17,664 nt of DNA from an uncultured Clostridia bacterium (GTDB lineage Bacteria > Bacillota > Clostridia > Peptostreptococcales > Acidaminobacteraceae): assembly GCA_937880545.1 (NCBI GenBank), contig CALFKA010000130.1, positions 1 to 17,664 on the forward strand, written 5' to 3'. The first letter of the stretch is position 1, and each line of letters starts with the position of its first letter. Of this stretch, positions 7,117 through 12,916 are shown piece after piece. A model generated the notes under the pieces. It ran no database searches. It had not been told where the DNA came from and saw only the letters and a list, made by a program, of their open reading frames with translations. The position numbers were made by a program, and so were the translations under genes.

Positions 7117-7629
7117 TCATCGCATATTCTTGAGCGACGGAATCGAGTAGAGTATTCTGCTCAGTGGAATGGCTCCAGCCGCACCGATCAGCCACTGACC
7201 CAGGTTTCCGGGGATGCTACGTACGGGCGACACCCAGTTGCCATAGAGAATCGCTTCCGCGAGATAATAGCCGCCGAGAAGGATGGGGAGGCCTACTATC
7301 AGGGCAAGAAGATAGCGGCTGACTTTTCCGCTTTTTCCGGCGACCGTGGAGATGACAAATCCCATGATCAGACGGATGACAAAGGTAAATGGCGCCCAGA
7401 TGGCGTAGGGAGACAGCAAGTCAAAGAGTCCCATCCCAAAAGCTCCGGCGATGGCACTTCTTCTCGGAGAAAAGAGGAGACAGACCGTAAAGAACACAAG
7501 ATCTCCGGCGTGTATCAACCCACCCTGAGAAAAGGGCATGGGGATCTGGATCGCAAAGGTACCGATAAAGACCAATGCAATCAGTAATGCTGTAATGGCG
7601 AGACTCAGAGTAACATTCGGCTTATTCAT
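7117..7629 (-). CDS. ECF transporter S component (PF07155-like), substrate unknown
   Basis: The product has 170 aa starting MNKPNVTLSLAITALLIALVF, with about six hydrophobic segments. It shows family features of ECF-transporter substrate-binding proteins: IQIPMPFSQGGLIHAGDLVFF, then a SPRRSAIAGAFGMGLFDLLS loop and YAIWAPFTFVIRLIMGF. S components capture a vitamin or other micronutrient and work with a shared EcfAAT module, which is not in this window. The start ATG (7627-7629) overlaps the end of the upstream EamA transporter by 8 nt, so the two are co-translated; the ribosome site is an AAAGGA within that gene. The vitamin cannot be told from the sequence. QueT-type queuosine-precursor or vitamin uptake is possible, but I assign none. 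Confidence 0.85.
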   Translation of the reverse strand: MNKPNVTLSLAITALLIALVFIGTFAIQIPMPFSQGGLIHAGDLVFFTVCLLFSPRRSAIAGAFGMGLFDLLSPYAIWAPFTFVIRLIMGFVISTVAGKSGKVSRYLLALIVGLPILLGGYYLAEAILYGNWVSPVRSIPGNLGQWLIGAAGAIPLSRILYSIPSLKNMR

Positions 7630-8512
7630 TCTGGATCCTTTGTTTTGCAGGTAATTGTGCGAGTATAATGGCAACAAATATCAGGACAAAGCCGGTGAGT
7701 TCACGGGCTGTCATGATTTCATTCAGAAGCAGGAAGCCCCCAATGGCCCCAAACACAGCTTCCAGACTTAAAATCATGGAGGCAATGGTCGGGTCGGTAT
7801 GGCGCTGCCCCATCATCTGAAGGGTAAAGCCCATGCCCGCCGAGAAGATGCCGGCATACAAGATGGGAATCGCCGCCTCCAGGATGCTCTTTATTTCAAT
7901 CGTCTCAAAGACCAGAGCTATAATAGCGCTCGCGGCCGAGGCAAACAGAAACTGCACCATAGAGAGCACCAGCGGCTCATATTTCTTCACAAAGTGATCA
8001 ATGGCAAAGATATGGCCTGCCCAGAGAAAAGCACCTAGAAAGACCAGTACGTCTCCGATATTGATGTCTTCAACGGCGCCGGAGAAACTGAGTAGGTACA
8101 GACCGAGGGTTGCCAGCGCAACACCGATCCATACGCGCAGGCTCACCTTCTTCTTGAAGAGAATGCCGGCCAATACCGGTACAAGAATTATGTAGAGAGC
8201 GGTGATAAATCCACCCTTGCTGGCTGTTGTATAGACCAAACCAATCTGCTGAAGCGAGCTTCCCAGAAACAGAAAAACACCACAGGAGATTCCTCCTTTG
8301 ATGGCTCCCTTTGTAATCGGGAGTTCCTGTCCTCGGAAGCGAAGTATGCGGATCAACAGATACAGTGTCAGCGCACCTAACAGGTAGCGAGTCGCTCCAA
8401 AAGTAAACGGTCCGACGATCCCCATACTCACACGCTGCGCCACAAAGGCAAAGCCCCAGATGGCACTGGCAAGTATCAATTGCCCATTGGCAATCAGTTT
8501 TTTCTTTTCCAT
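7622..8512 (-). CDS. EamA/DMT-family transporter
   Basis: The product has 296 aa with ten predicted membrane segments in two repeated EamA halves (about residues 8-140 and 150-290), the usual size and layout for drug/metabolite transporters. Family signatures include ILASAIWGFAFVAQR at the N-terminus, RYLLGALTLYLLIRI, and LSLEAVFGAIGGFLLLNEIMT near the end. DMT exporters carry diverse metabolites and amino acids, and the substrate is not predictable. It is first in a two-gene unit with an ECF S component, an unusual pairing that may point to a shared vitamin-like ligand. The start is ATG with AAGGAA seven bases upstream. A leader of about 126 nt seems to precede it. Confidence 0.9.
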   Translation of the reverse strand: MEKKKLIANGQLILASAIWGFAFVAQRVSMGIVGPFTFGATRYLLGALTLYLLIRILRFRGQELPITKGAIKGGISCGVFLFLGSSLQQIGLVYTTASKGGFITALYIILVPVLAGILFKKKVSLRVWIGVALATLGLYLLSFSGAVEDINIGDVLVFLGAFLWAGHIFAIDHFVKKYEPLVLSMVQFLFASAASAIIALVFETIEIKSILEAAIPILYAGIFSAGMGFTLQMMGQRHTDPTIASMILSLEAVFGAIGGFLLLNEIMTARELTGFVLIFVAIILAQLPAKQRIQNE

Positions 8513-8638
8513 TATGTTTCCTTACTGCTATGCGCCTTCTCTGAAGAGGAGTATCAGCGCCCCGGATGAGTCCCAACCAGAAGCCCTGTACATAAGTGAT
8601 ATGAACTTTTTCGAGAGTCCCTGCAGTATGTCAATCCC
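8513..8638 (-). other. Unassigned leader region upstream of the EamA-ECF pair
   Basis: This stretch holds no gene. On the minus strand the ACTGC at 8623-8627 can pair with GCAGT at 8524-8528, which abuts the ribosome site AAGGAA (8518-8523). Inside it, a GCGC/GCGC pairing encloses a CTCT-TC-AGAG hairpin. The arrangement could be a cis-regulatory RNA, but it matches no riboswitch consensus I know (FMN, TPP, THF, preQ1, cobalamin checked by eye). Low confidence. Confidence 0.3.
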
Positions 8639-8644
8639 TTATCA

Positions 8645-8672
8645 AGTATATCAGAAATCAGGAACTTTCCAA
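8645..8672 (-). promoter_or_regulatory. Possible sigma-70 promoter of the EamA-ECF pair
   Basis: On the minus strand TTGGAA (8667-8672) and TATACT (8645-8650) are 16 bp apart. The -10 box is good and the -35 box matches the consensus at four of six bases. A start near 8638 would give a structured leader of about 126 nt. Confidence 0.35.
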
Positions 8673-8740
8673 CCATGAAACCTGTTTGAACCAATGTCTC
8701 TTTCGACTTCTATCTTCTTCTCAAATGGGTACTTTGGCAT

Positions 8741-8782
8741 AAAAAGCCCCCTTCGTTGGATTCCGGGTCCAACTATTGGGGG
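8741..8782 (-). terminator. Intrinsic terminator of the XRE/membrane-protein pair
   Basis: A two-part stem (outer CCCCC/GGGGG at 8747-8751 and 8778-8782; inner GTTGGA/TCCAAC at 8755-8760 and 8768-8773) is followed on the minus strand by CTTTTTA. It begins about 55 nt after the stop of the membrane-protein gene. Confidence 0.8.
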
Positions 8783-8837
8783 GAAGATTGTCCGTCTACG
8801 CTTAAAGTTGCCTGTTTCTCCCGACAGGCGATGCCCT

Positions 8838-9278
8838 TCAGTATTTGGCGGAAAGAACAAACAGCAGCACCACCTGATACAGAAAAAGAAAAATCGCCCC
8901 TGCCAGCAGAGTATAAGTGACCGTCGCATCAAAATATGCTGCTACTGCACTGGCCACCAGAAAAATCGCCCCGGCAACACTCAGCGAGGGAAAGCCCGCT
9001 TTCATGCGGATCAAATTCAGACGCTCATCCTGATCCTCGTAGTAGTACTTCCTGAGAAGTGTTTCGTCCTTAAGTGCCCTTTGATAGCGATAAGTATAGT
9101 AGAACCCCACCGCATTGATGCCAAACGCAAACCCGATCAAGAAGAAATGCGGAAACTTCCCGACGACCGGCTCGCCTGGAAAGAAAAAGAGGAGATAGAC
9201 GATGAGCAGGAGCAGGATACCCGATGACATCATGACCAGCCCGATCTTTCTGCTGAGCGCTTTTTTGTATTGTTCCAT
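8838..9278 (-). CDS. Small four-helix membrane protein, XRE-repressor partner
   Basis: The product has 146 aa with four hydrophobic segments (about residues 12-34, 44-62, 98-115 and 122-142). A highly charged cytoplasmic-type stretch, RALKDETLLRKYYYEDQDER, separates the two pairs. It resembles the small DUF membrane proteins of Bacillota that travel with a short XRE regulator, but I cannot name a family or function. The ATG overlaps the preceding gene's stop by one base (TAATG), so translation is coupled to the repressor. Such pairs are commonly autoregulated; the operator repeats upstream support this. A sensing or stress-response role is possible but unproven. Confidence 0.8.
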   Translation of the reverse strand: MEQYKKALSRKIGLVMMSSGILLLLIVYLLFFFPGEPVVGKFPHFFLIGFAFGINAVGFYYTYRYQRALKDETLLRKYYYEDQDERLNLIRMKAGFPSLSVAGAIFLVASAVAAYFDATVTYTLLAGAIFLFLYQVVLLFVLSAKY

Positions 9279-9484
9279 TATTCTTCCTCCACACTGCTGA
9301 AGTCAAAGACTTCTTCAATTGATTTTCCAAAATAGCTGGCGATTTTGTATGCCAGAACCAGTGACGCAGTATACTTTTCCGTTTCAATGGATGTGATGGT
9401 CTGGCGCGTGGTACCGACGGCCATGGCCAACTCTTCCTGTGTCAGTTTATGCTCTTTTCTGAGCTCCTTTATCTTGGTTTTCAT
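9278..9484 (-). CDS. Short XRE-family HTH transcriptional regulator
   Basis: The product has 68 aa, nearly all helix-turn-helix: IKELRKEHKLTQEELAMAVG, then TTRQTITSIETEKYTASLVL and a YKIASYFGKSIEEVFDF tail. This is the compact YozG/Cro-like class of Bacillota regulators, in which the tail forms a dimer interface. The start ATG at 9484 follows an excellent ribosome site (GGAGGTGAT, 9485-9493); the longer in-frame ORF to 9601 would run through the promoter and is rejected. It is co-transcribed with the membrane protein at 8838. Three copies of TGCAAAGCA overlap its own promoter, so I infer that it represses itself. What relieves repression is unknown. Confidence 0.93.
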   Translation of the reverse strand: MKTKIKELRKEHKLTQEELAMAVGTTRQTITSIETEKYTASLVLAYKIASYFGKSIEEVFDFSSVEEE

Positions 9485-9504
9485 ATCACCTCCGGCGCAA
9501 AGTC

Positions 9505-9559
9505 TGCTTTGCAAATAAAGTATAGCCTGCTTTGCATTATATGTCAAGCATGCTTTGCA
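9505..9559. repeat. Three 9-bp operator repeats at 23-bp period
   Basis: TGCTTTGCA (TGCAAAGCA on the minus strand) occurs at 9505-9513, 9528-9536 and 9551-9559. Starts are exactly 23 bp apart, and each 9-mer is identical. The copies sit just upstream of -35, within the -35/-10 spacer, and over the start site of the XRE promoter. A further half-copy, CTTTGC in inverted orientation, lies next to the third in minus-strand order (GCAAAG-CAGA-CTTTGC). Confidence 0.85.
9519..9547 (-). promoter_or_regulatory. sigma-70 promoter of the XRE/membrane-protein pair
   Basis: On the minus strand a perfect TTGACA (9542-9547), a 17-bp spacer and TATACT (9519-9524) form a very strong promoter. The start is expected near 9512. 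Such a strong core promoter fits a unit normally held down by a repressor. Confidence 0.88.
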
Positions 9560-9677
9560 TTTATTTTTGTAAAGTAGAGAAATCATCTGATTGTATCTCA
9601 TGTGTATTCACCGAATGGCAACGAATAGTGACAGATAAGAGTTGGATAGAAATTTTAACGATAGATAAACTCAAGGT

Positions 9678-9702
9678 GAAAAAAACAGAGTCTCATGACT
9701 CC
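9678..9702 (-). terminator. Probable terminator of the methyltransferase gene
   Basis: GAGTC/GACTC (9688-9692 and 9697-9701) with a 4-nt loop is followed on the minus strand by TG and seven T. The stem is only 5 bp, so efficiency may be moderate. It lies 45 nt after the stop at 9747. Confidence 0.6.
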
Positions 9703-9746
9703 GGTTGCCGACTGCTCGTAGCGTTCGATGAACGAAGGATATACTT

Positions 9747-10397
9747 TTAGATTTTTTCTGTCTGTTGTGACGGTGTATGGCGAAAAACCCAGAAACCTTC
9801 TCGGAAATCTTTGCTCCAGTCACAGTCCACAAACAGGATCTCCTCAAAATACCCACTCGCTTCTATCGCCTGAAAATACTGAAACGACGGATAGTAGAGA
9901 ATCAGATCCACTGTCCTCTCCTCTGCATCAATGGAAGCCGTGATCATCTCCAGCGTGCGGCGAAAGATCCAATCGGAGAAGGGGTGAAAGAAATAGAAGA
10001 TATTTGCGTAGGCGGGAGGCTCAAATTCCTCTGCCTTCACCTCAAGAAAAGTGATGTCCACTTCTTCAGGAGGGAGGTTCTGCTCCAGAGCATAATTCTT
10101 CTTGTTCTCTGTGGCTCTTCGACAGCGCTCGGGGTCCACTTCGAGCCCGCATCCCGGCACCTGCAGCTTATGATGGAAATAAAAGTTGATTCTCCCAAGA
10201 GCACTCCCATAGTCGATGAGAAACGGCTTCTCCAGGGGATCATAGTTTTCGATAAGCAGATCGAGGGCGCAAAAAGGTGTGGGCTCTCCTCGGTGATAGT
10301 CAATCATCACGCCGTCCCACTCTTGTATCTCACAGGTATGGATCCCTAAGGCTTTGTCGGTTTCCATTTCTTTTCTGCTGAATTTGATCTCCTGCAC
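9747..10397 (-). CDS. Class I SAM-dependent methyltransferase-like protein
   Basis: The product has 216 aa from a GTG at 10397. I prefer this start because AGGAGG (10407-10412) sits nine bases upstream; the in-frame ATG at 10415 overlaps that ribosome site and cannot use it. The Rossmann fold is visible: motif I FLIDYGSALGRINFYF, then an acidic strand end GLEVDPERCRRA, and ITFLEVKAEEF, followed by a NIFYFFHPF segment where methyltransferases carry motif IV. The C-terminal third is rich in aromatic residues. The substrate is unknown and could be protein, nucleic acid or a small molecule. It is transcribed alone. Confidence 0.75.
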   Translation of the reverse strand: MQEIKFSRKEMETDKALGIHTCEIQEWDGVMIDYHRGEPTPFCALDLLIENYDPLEKPFLIDYGSALGRINFYFHHKLQVPGCGLEVDPERCRRATENKKNYALEQNLPPEEVDITFLEVKAEEFEPPAYANIFYFFHPFSDWIFRRTLEMITASIDAEERTVDLILYYPSFQYFQAIEASGYFEEILFVDCDWSKDFREGFWVFRHTPSQQTEKI

Positions 10398-10429
10398 CGA
10401 TAGACTCCTCCTCATAGGTAACTATGAGC

Positions 10430-10438
10430 ATTCTAACA
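10430..10438 (-). promoter_or_regulatory. Extended -10 promoter candidate of the methyltransferase gene
   Basis: On the minus strand TGTTAGAAT gives TG-N-TAGAAT, an extended -10 box, with start near 10423 and a leader of about 26 nt. There is no good -35 box at 17 bp. Confidence 0.4.
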
Positions 10439-10478
10439 AAAGAACTGACGTTCTGCGAGCATTAAGATGCCTTGCATC

Positions 10479-10504
10479 AAAAAAAGGGCCTCGTTAGAGA
10501 CCCT
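10479..10504 (-). terminator. Intrinsic terminator of the 3-hydroxybutyrate operon
   Basis: An 8-bp stem with one mismatch (10485-10492 and 10497-10504, GTTA loop) is followed on the minus strand by a run of seven T. It lies 10 nt beyond the stop of ctfB. Confidence 0.85.
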
Positions 10505-10514
10505 CTTGTGTGGT

Positions 10515-11171
10515 TTATACCATTTCTTTGAGATCGTCGGCGATGATCAGTTTGGCTTCGGTGGCTTCTTGCACCTGCTCCACTGTGAACTCGGGATTGA
10601 TCTCTGTGAGGACAAGACCTTCTTCTGTGACCTTCATGACGCCCATCTCGGTGACGATCAGGTCGACAACGCCTACGCCTGTGATCGGGAGATTGACTTC
10701 TTTGAGGATCTTAGGATTGCCCTTCTGGGTGTGTTCCATGGCAATGACGACTTGTTTGGCGCCTGCCACAAGGTCCATCGCTCCGCCCATGCCCGGAACC
10801 ATCTTGCCGGGGATCATGTAGTTGGCGAGGTTGCCTTTTTCGTCTACCTGCAGAGCACCGAGGACTGTCATATCGAGGTGACCGCCACGGATGATACTGA
10901 AGGAAGTCGAGGAGTCAAAGAACATGCCACCGGGAAGAATGCTGGAAGGGGTACCACCGGCTGTGACAATGCGCATGTCGATGCATGAATCATCCGGTGC
11001 AGGACCCAGTCCTACAAAACCATTCTCACTCTGGAAAGTGACATTGATATCATCAGCTACAAAGTTAGCTACGCGAGTAGGAAGACCAATACCCAGGTTT
11101 ACCAGGTCTCCGTCTTTAAGTTCCGCCGCTACGCGTTTGGCGACGAAATCTTGAATCTGATTCTTATCCAT
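10515..11171 (-). CDS. ctfB: 3-oxoacid (acetoacetate) CoA-transferase subunit B
   Basis: The product has 218 aa, the usual size for the beta subunit of class I CoA-transferases (AtoA/CtfB/ScoB). The catalytic glutamate is Glu49 in FQSENGFVGLGP; other signatures are DLVNLGIGLPTRVANF, VTAGGTPSSILPGG and GMGGAMDLVAG. The enzyme moves CoA from an acyl-CoA donor to acetoacetate through a glutamyl-CoA intermediate. It needs the alpha subunit encoded just upstream; the ATG overlaps that gene's stop by one base (TAATG), with AAGGAGA inside the alpha gene. Whether butyryl-CoA, acetyl-CoA or another donor is used cannot be read from the sequence, but the operon context points to acetoacetate as acceptor. 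Confidence 0.95.
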   Translation of the reverse strand: MDKNQIQDFVAKRVAAELKDGDLVNLGIGLPTRVANFVADDINVTFQSENGFVGLGPAPDDSCIDMRIVTAGGTPSSILPGGMFFDSSTSFSIIRGGHLDMTVLGALQVDEKGNLANYMIPGKMVPGMGGAMDLVAGAKQVVIAMEHTQKGNPKILKEVNLPITGVGVVDLIVTEMGVMKVTEEGLVLTEINPEFTVEQVQEATEAKLIIADDLKEMV

Positions 11172-11827
11172 TAAAGCACATCTCCTTGTACGATATAGCT
11201 TACGAAGATCCCGGGGGTACGAACAATATTCGGATTGAGTTCGCCCACTTCCACGATCTCTTCGGCTTCGACGATGACAGTGTCAGCGGCGGCGGCCATA
11301 AGGATGTTGAAGTTCTGTGTGGAGCCTTCGTAATAGATATTGCCGGATTTGTCCACTTTGGTGCCATAGAGGAGCGCTACATCAGCGCGGAGGGGTTTTT
11401 CAAGAATCCACTCCACTCCGTCTATTTCCACCATCTGTTTGCCTTCCTGGACGAGGGTGCCGATACCTGTTCTTGTCAGAACGCCGCCGAGACCCGATCC
11501 GCCTGCGCGCACCTGCTCAGCCAGTGTTCCCTGAGGAACGAGGACGACTTCTGTCTCTCCGCTGTTCATCTGATTGCCAGTCTCACGGTTCGTGCCCACG
11601 TGAGACGCGATAATCTTTTTGAACTGTTTGGCAACAACCATTTTGCCAACGCCTCTGTCGACATAAGATGTGTCATTGCAGATGAGGGTGAGATCTTTCT
11701 TTCCGCTCTCGACGAGCGCATCGATGATCTTCAGCGGCGTTCCACATGCCAGAAAGCCTCCTACCATGATCACATCGCCATCTTTGATCTTATCGATGGC
11801 TTCCTGGATTTCGATCACTTTGCTCAT
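11171..11827 (-). CDS. ctfA: 3-oxoacid (acetoacetate) CoA-transferase subunit A
   Basis: The product has 218 aa, the typical alpha subunit (AtoD/CtfA). The start is the ATG at 11827 with AAAGGTGG upstream; a longer frame to 11863 lacks a ribosome site. Signatures are DGDVIMVGGFLACGTP with the oxyanion-loop GGF (23-25), the RETGNQMNSGE segment, QGTLAEQVRAGGSGLGGVLT and ALLYGTKVDKSGNIYYEGS. Together with subunit B it forms the heteromeric transferase that activates acetoacetate to acetoacetyl-CoA. The 79-bp gap before it contains a strong hairpin (11876-11904) and an AT-rich dyad (11849-11863), suggesting separate control or mRNA processing at this junction. Confidence 0.95.
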   Translation of the reverse strand: MSKVIEIQEAIDKIKDGDVIMVGGFLACGTPLKIIDALVESGKKDLTLICNDTSYVDRGVGKMVVAKQFKKIIASHVGTNRETGNQMNSGETEVVLVPQGTLAEQVRAGGSGLGGVLTRTGIGTLVQEGKQMVEIDGVEWILEKPLRADVALLYGTKVDKSGNIYYEGSTQNFNILMAAAADTVIVEAEEIVEVGELNPNIVRTPGIFVSYIVQGDVL

Positions 11828-11848
11828 ATTTCCACCTTTCTTAGTTTG

Positions 11849-11904
11849 TTGATATTTTATCAATTAATATTGTACCATCTCCCTGCTTTCCCGCAAGGGG
11901 GATG
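11849..11904 (-). other. Stem-loop and dyad in the hbd-ctfA gap
   Basis: CATCTCCCT pairs with AGGGGGATG (11876-11884 and 11896-11904, one wobble pair; the stem can be extended inward by TGC/GCA with a bulge). It begins 2-3 nt after the hbd stop and has no T-run, so it is not a classical terminator. Further on lies TTGATA-TTT-TATCAA (11849-11863). A possible -10, TACAAT, lies between them. Confidence 0.6.
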
Positions 11905-11906
11905 TA

Positions 11907-12845
11907 TTATTTATCTTTGGAGAGTTTGAGCTGTTCGAAGAACTTCTCGTCTCGTTTGGTAATGACTTCGGTGACTCTGTCTCCGGGATAATCATAGAAT
12001 CCTTTTTTGGCCTTCGTTCCGAGTTCCCCCTTGTCCATCTTCTCCTGAAGAAGAGCGGGAACGTCTTTACGGTCACTCAGCTGCGCAAAGAGGTAGCTGG
12101 AGATGTAGTAGAAGGTATCGAGGCCACCGAGGTCCGCTGTCTGGAGAGGTCCGATGTGTGGATAGCGGAAGCCCGGCCCGAAGTTCATGGCTTTGTCAAT
12201 ATCTTCTGCCGTGGCAATGCCTTCTTCGAGGATGTGTAGAGCTTCTCGGAAGACAGCAAACTGCAGTCTGTTACCGATGAATCCCGGAGCGTCTTTTAAA
12301 ACGACAACGCTTTCTTTGCCGATTTTTGCAATCAGGTCTTCAAGGGCATTGACGGTTTCCTGTGAGGTCTCATCTCCTTTGATGAGTTCGATCAGTGGGA
12401 TGATGTTCGGCGGATTCCACCAGTGCATGCCGATAAAGCGGTCTTTGTGCTGTAGGTCTTCGCTCTGAGCATTGATAGAGAGTCCGGAGGTGTTACTGGC
12501 GAGGATGCAATCGCGGCTTACGATGGCTTCCACTTCTTTCCAGAAAACCTTTTTGATTTCAAGTTTTTCAACGATGGCTTCAATGACCAACTGACAGTTG
12601 CGGAATTCTTCTTTACTGGTGCTGAAGGAAATGTTCTTGTCCACCAACTCGATTCCTTCGGGTGTGATCAGTCCCTGGTTCTTCAGAGTGTTGACATTGG
12701 TCGCAATAATCTGTTTCCCGACTTCGAGGAATCTCTCCTCGAGGTCCACGATAACAACTTCATAGCCATGTTGCGCAAGAATCTGACCGATACCTGAACC
12801 CATGGTTCCGGAGCCGGCCACACCAATCTTTCTAATGTCGGGCAT
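11907..12845 (-). CDS. hbd: 3-hydroxyacyl-CoA (3-hydroxybutyryl-CoA) dehydrogenase
   Basis: The product has 312 aa, about 30 longer than typical clostridial Hbd (about 282). The N-terminal Rossmann domain shows GVAGSGTMGSGIGQILAQHG (8-27) and the acidic end of the second strand, VIVDLEE. The catalytic His141 and Glu153 keep their standard 12-residue spacing, and SNTSG carries Asn118. The strip between them reads HWWNPPNIIPLIE instead of the classic HFFNPVPVMKLVE, placing it in a different subgroup of the family, so chain length or substrate may differ from butyrate-pathway Hbd. The expected reaction is acetoacetyl-CoA plus NAD(P)H to 3-hydroxybutyryl-CoA. It is the third gene of the operon, with AAGGAG before the ATG. 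Confidence 0.85.
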   Translation of the reverse strand: MPDIRKIGVAGSGTMGSGIGQILAQHGYEVVIVDLEERFLEVGKQIIATNVNTLKNQGLITPEGIELVDKNISFSTSKEEFRNCQLVIEAIVEKLEIKKVFWKEVEAIVSRDCILASNTSGLSINAQSEDLQHKDRFIGMHWWNPPNIIPLIELIKGDETSQETVNALEDLIAKIGKESVVVLKDAPGFIGNRLQFAVFREALHILEEGIATAEDIDKAMNFGPGFRYPHIGPLQTADLGGLDTFYYISSYLFAQLSDRKDVPALLQEKMDKGELGTKAKKGFYDYPGDRVTEVITKRDEKFFEQLKLSKDK

Positions 12846-12860
12846 TTCTGTCTCCTTTGT

Positions 12861-12876
12861 TGTTCAATAATGAACA
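12861..12876. repeat. 16-bp dyad TGTTCA-ATAA-TGAACA before hbd
   Basis: A perfect inverted repeat with 6-bp arms sits between the intra-operon terminator and the hbd ribosome site. It could be an operator or a second small RNA hairpin. No known binding consensus was recognised. Confidence 0.6.
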
Positions 12877-12881
12877 TACCC

Positions 12882-12909
12882 AAAAAGAGAGGTGCGCAAA
12901 GCGCACCTC
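12882..12909 (-). terminator. Intra-operon intrinsic terminator between gntP and hbd
   Basis: A perfect 9-bp GC-rich stem, GAGGTGCGC/GCGCACCTC (12889-12897 and 12901-12909, 3-nt loop), is followed on the minus strand by TC and five T. It starts 7 nt after the gntP stop. No good promoter fits in the 36 bp that remain before hbd, so I infer partial readthrough or RNA processing. Confidence 0.8.
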
Positions 12910-12916
12910 ACCTTCT

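Noticed and set aside
8810..8829. GCCTGT/ACAGGC hairpin as the terminator of the XRE pair
   Set aside because: It has no T-run on the minus strand; the hairpin at 8747-8782 with CTTTTTA is a far better terminator.
9505..9559. Three evenly spaced repeats considered as a short CRISPR array
   Set aside because: The repeat is only 9 bp with 14-bp gaps, and the copies overlap a near-perfect promoter, so operator sites explain them better; no cas gene is nearby.
9485..9601. N-terminal extension of the XRE regulator to 9601
   Set aside because: It would translate through the promoter and operators, and the ATG at 9484 has an ideal ribosome site.
9777..10349. 190-codon plus-strand open frame over the methyltransferase gene
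   Set aside because: The minus-strand frame shows a Rossmann methyltransferase pattern and has a ribosome site; the plus frame has neither.
11186..11929. 247-codon plus-strand open frame over ctfA
   Set aside because: Antisense shadow of a CoA-transferase gene with clear motifs; no ribosome site or domain in the shadow.
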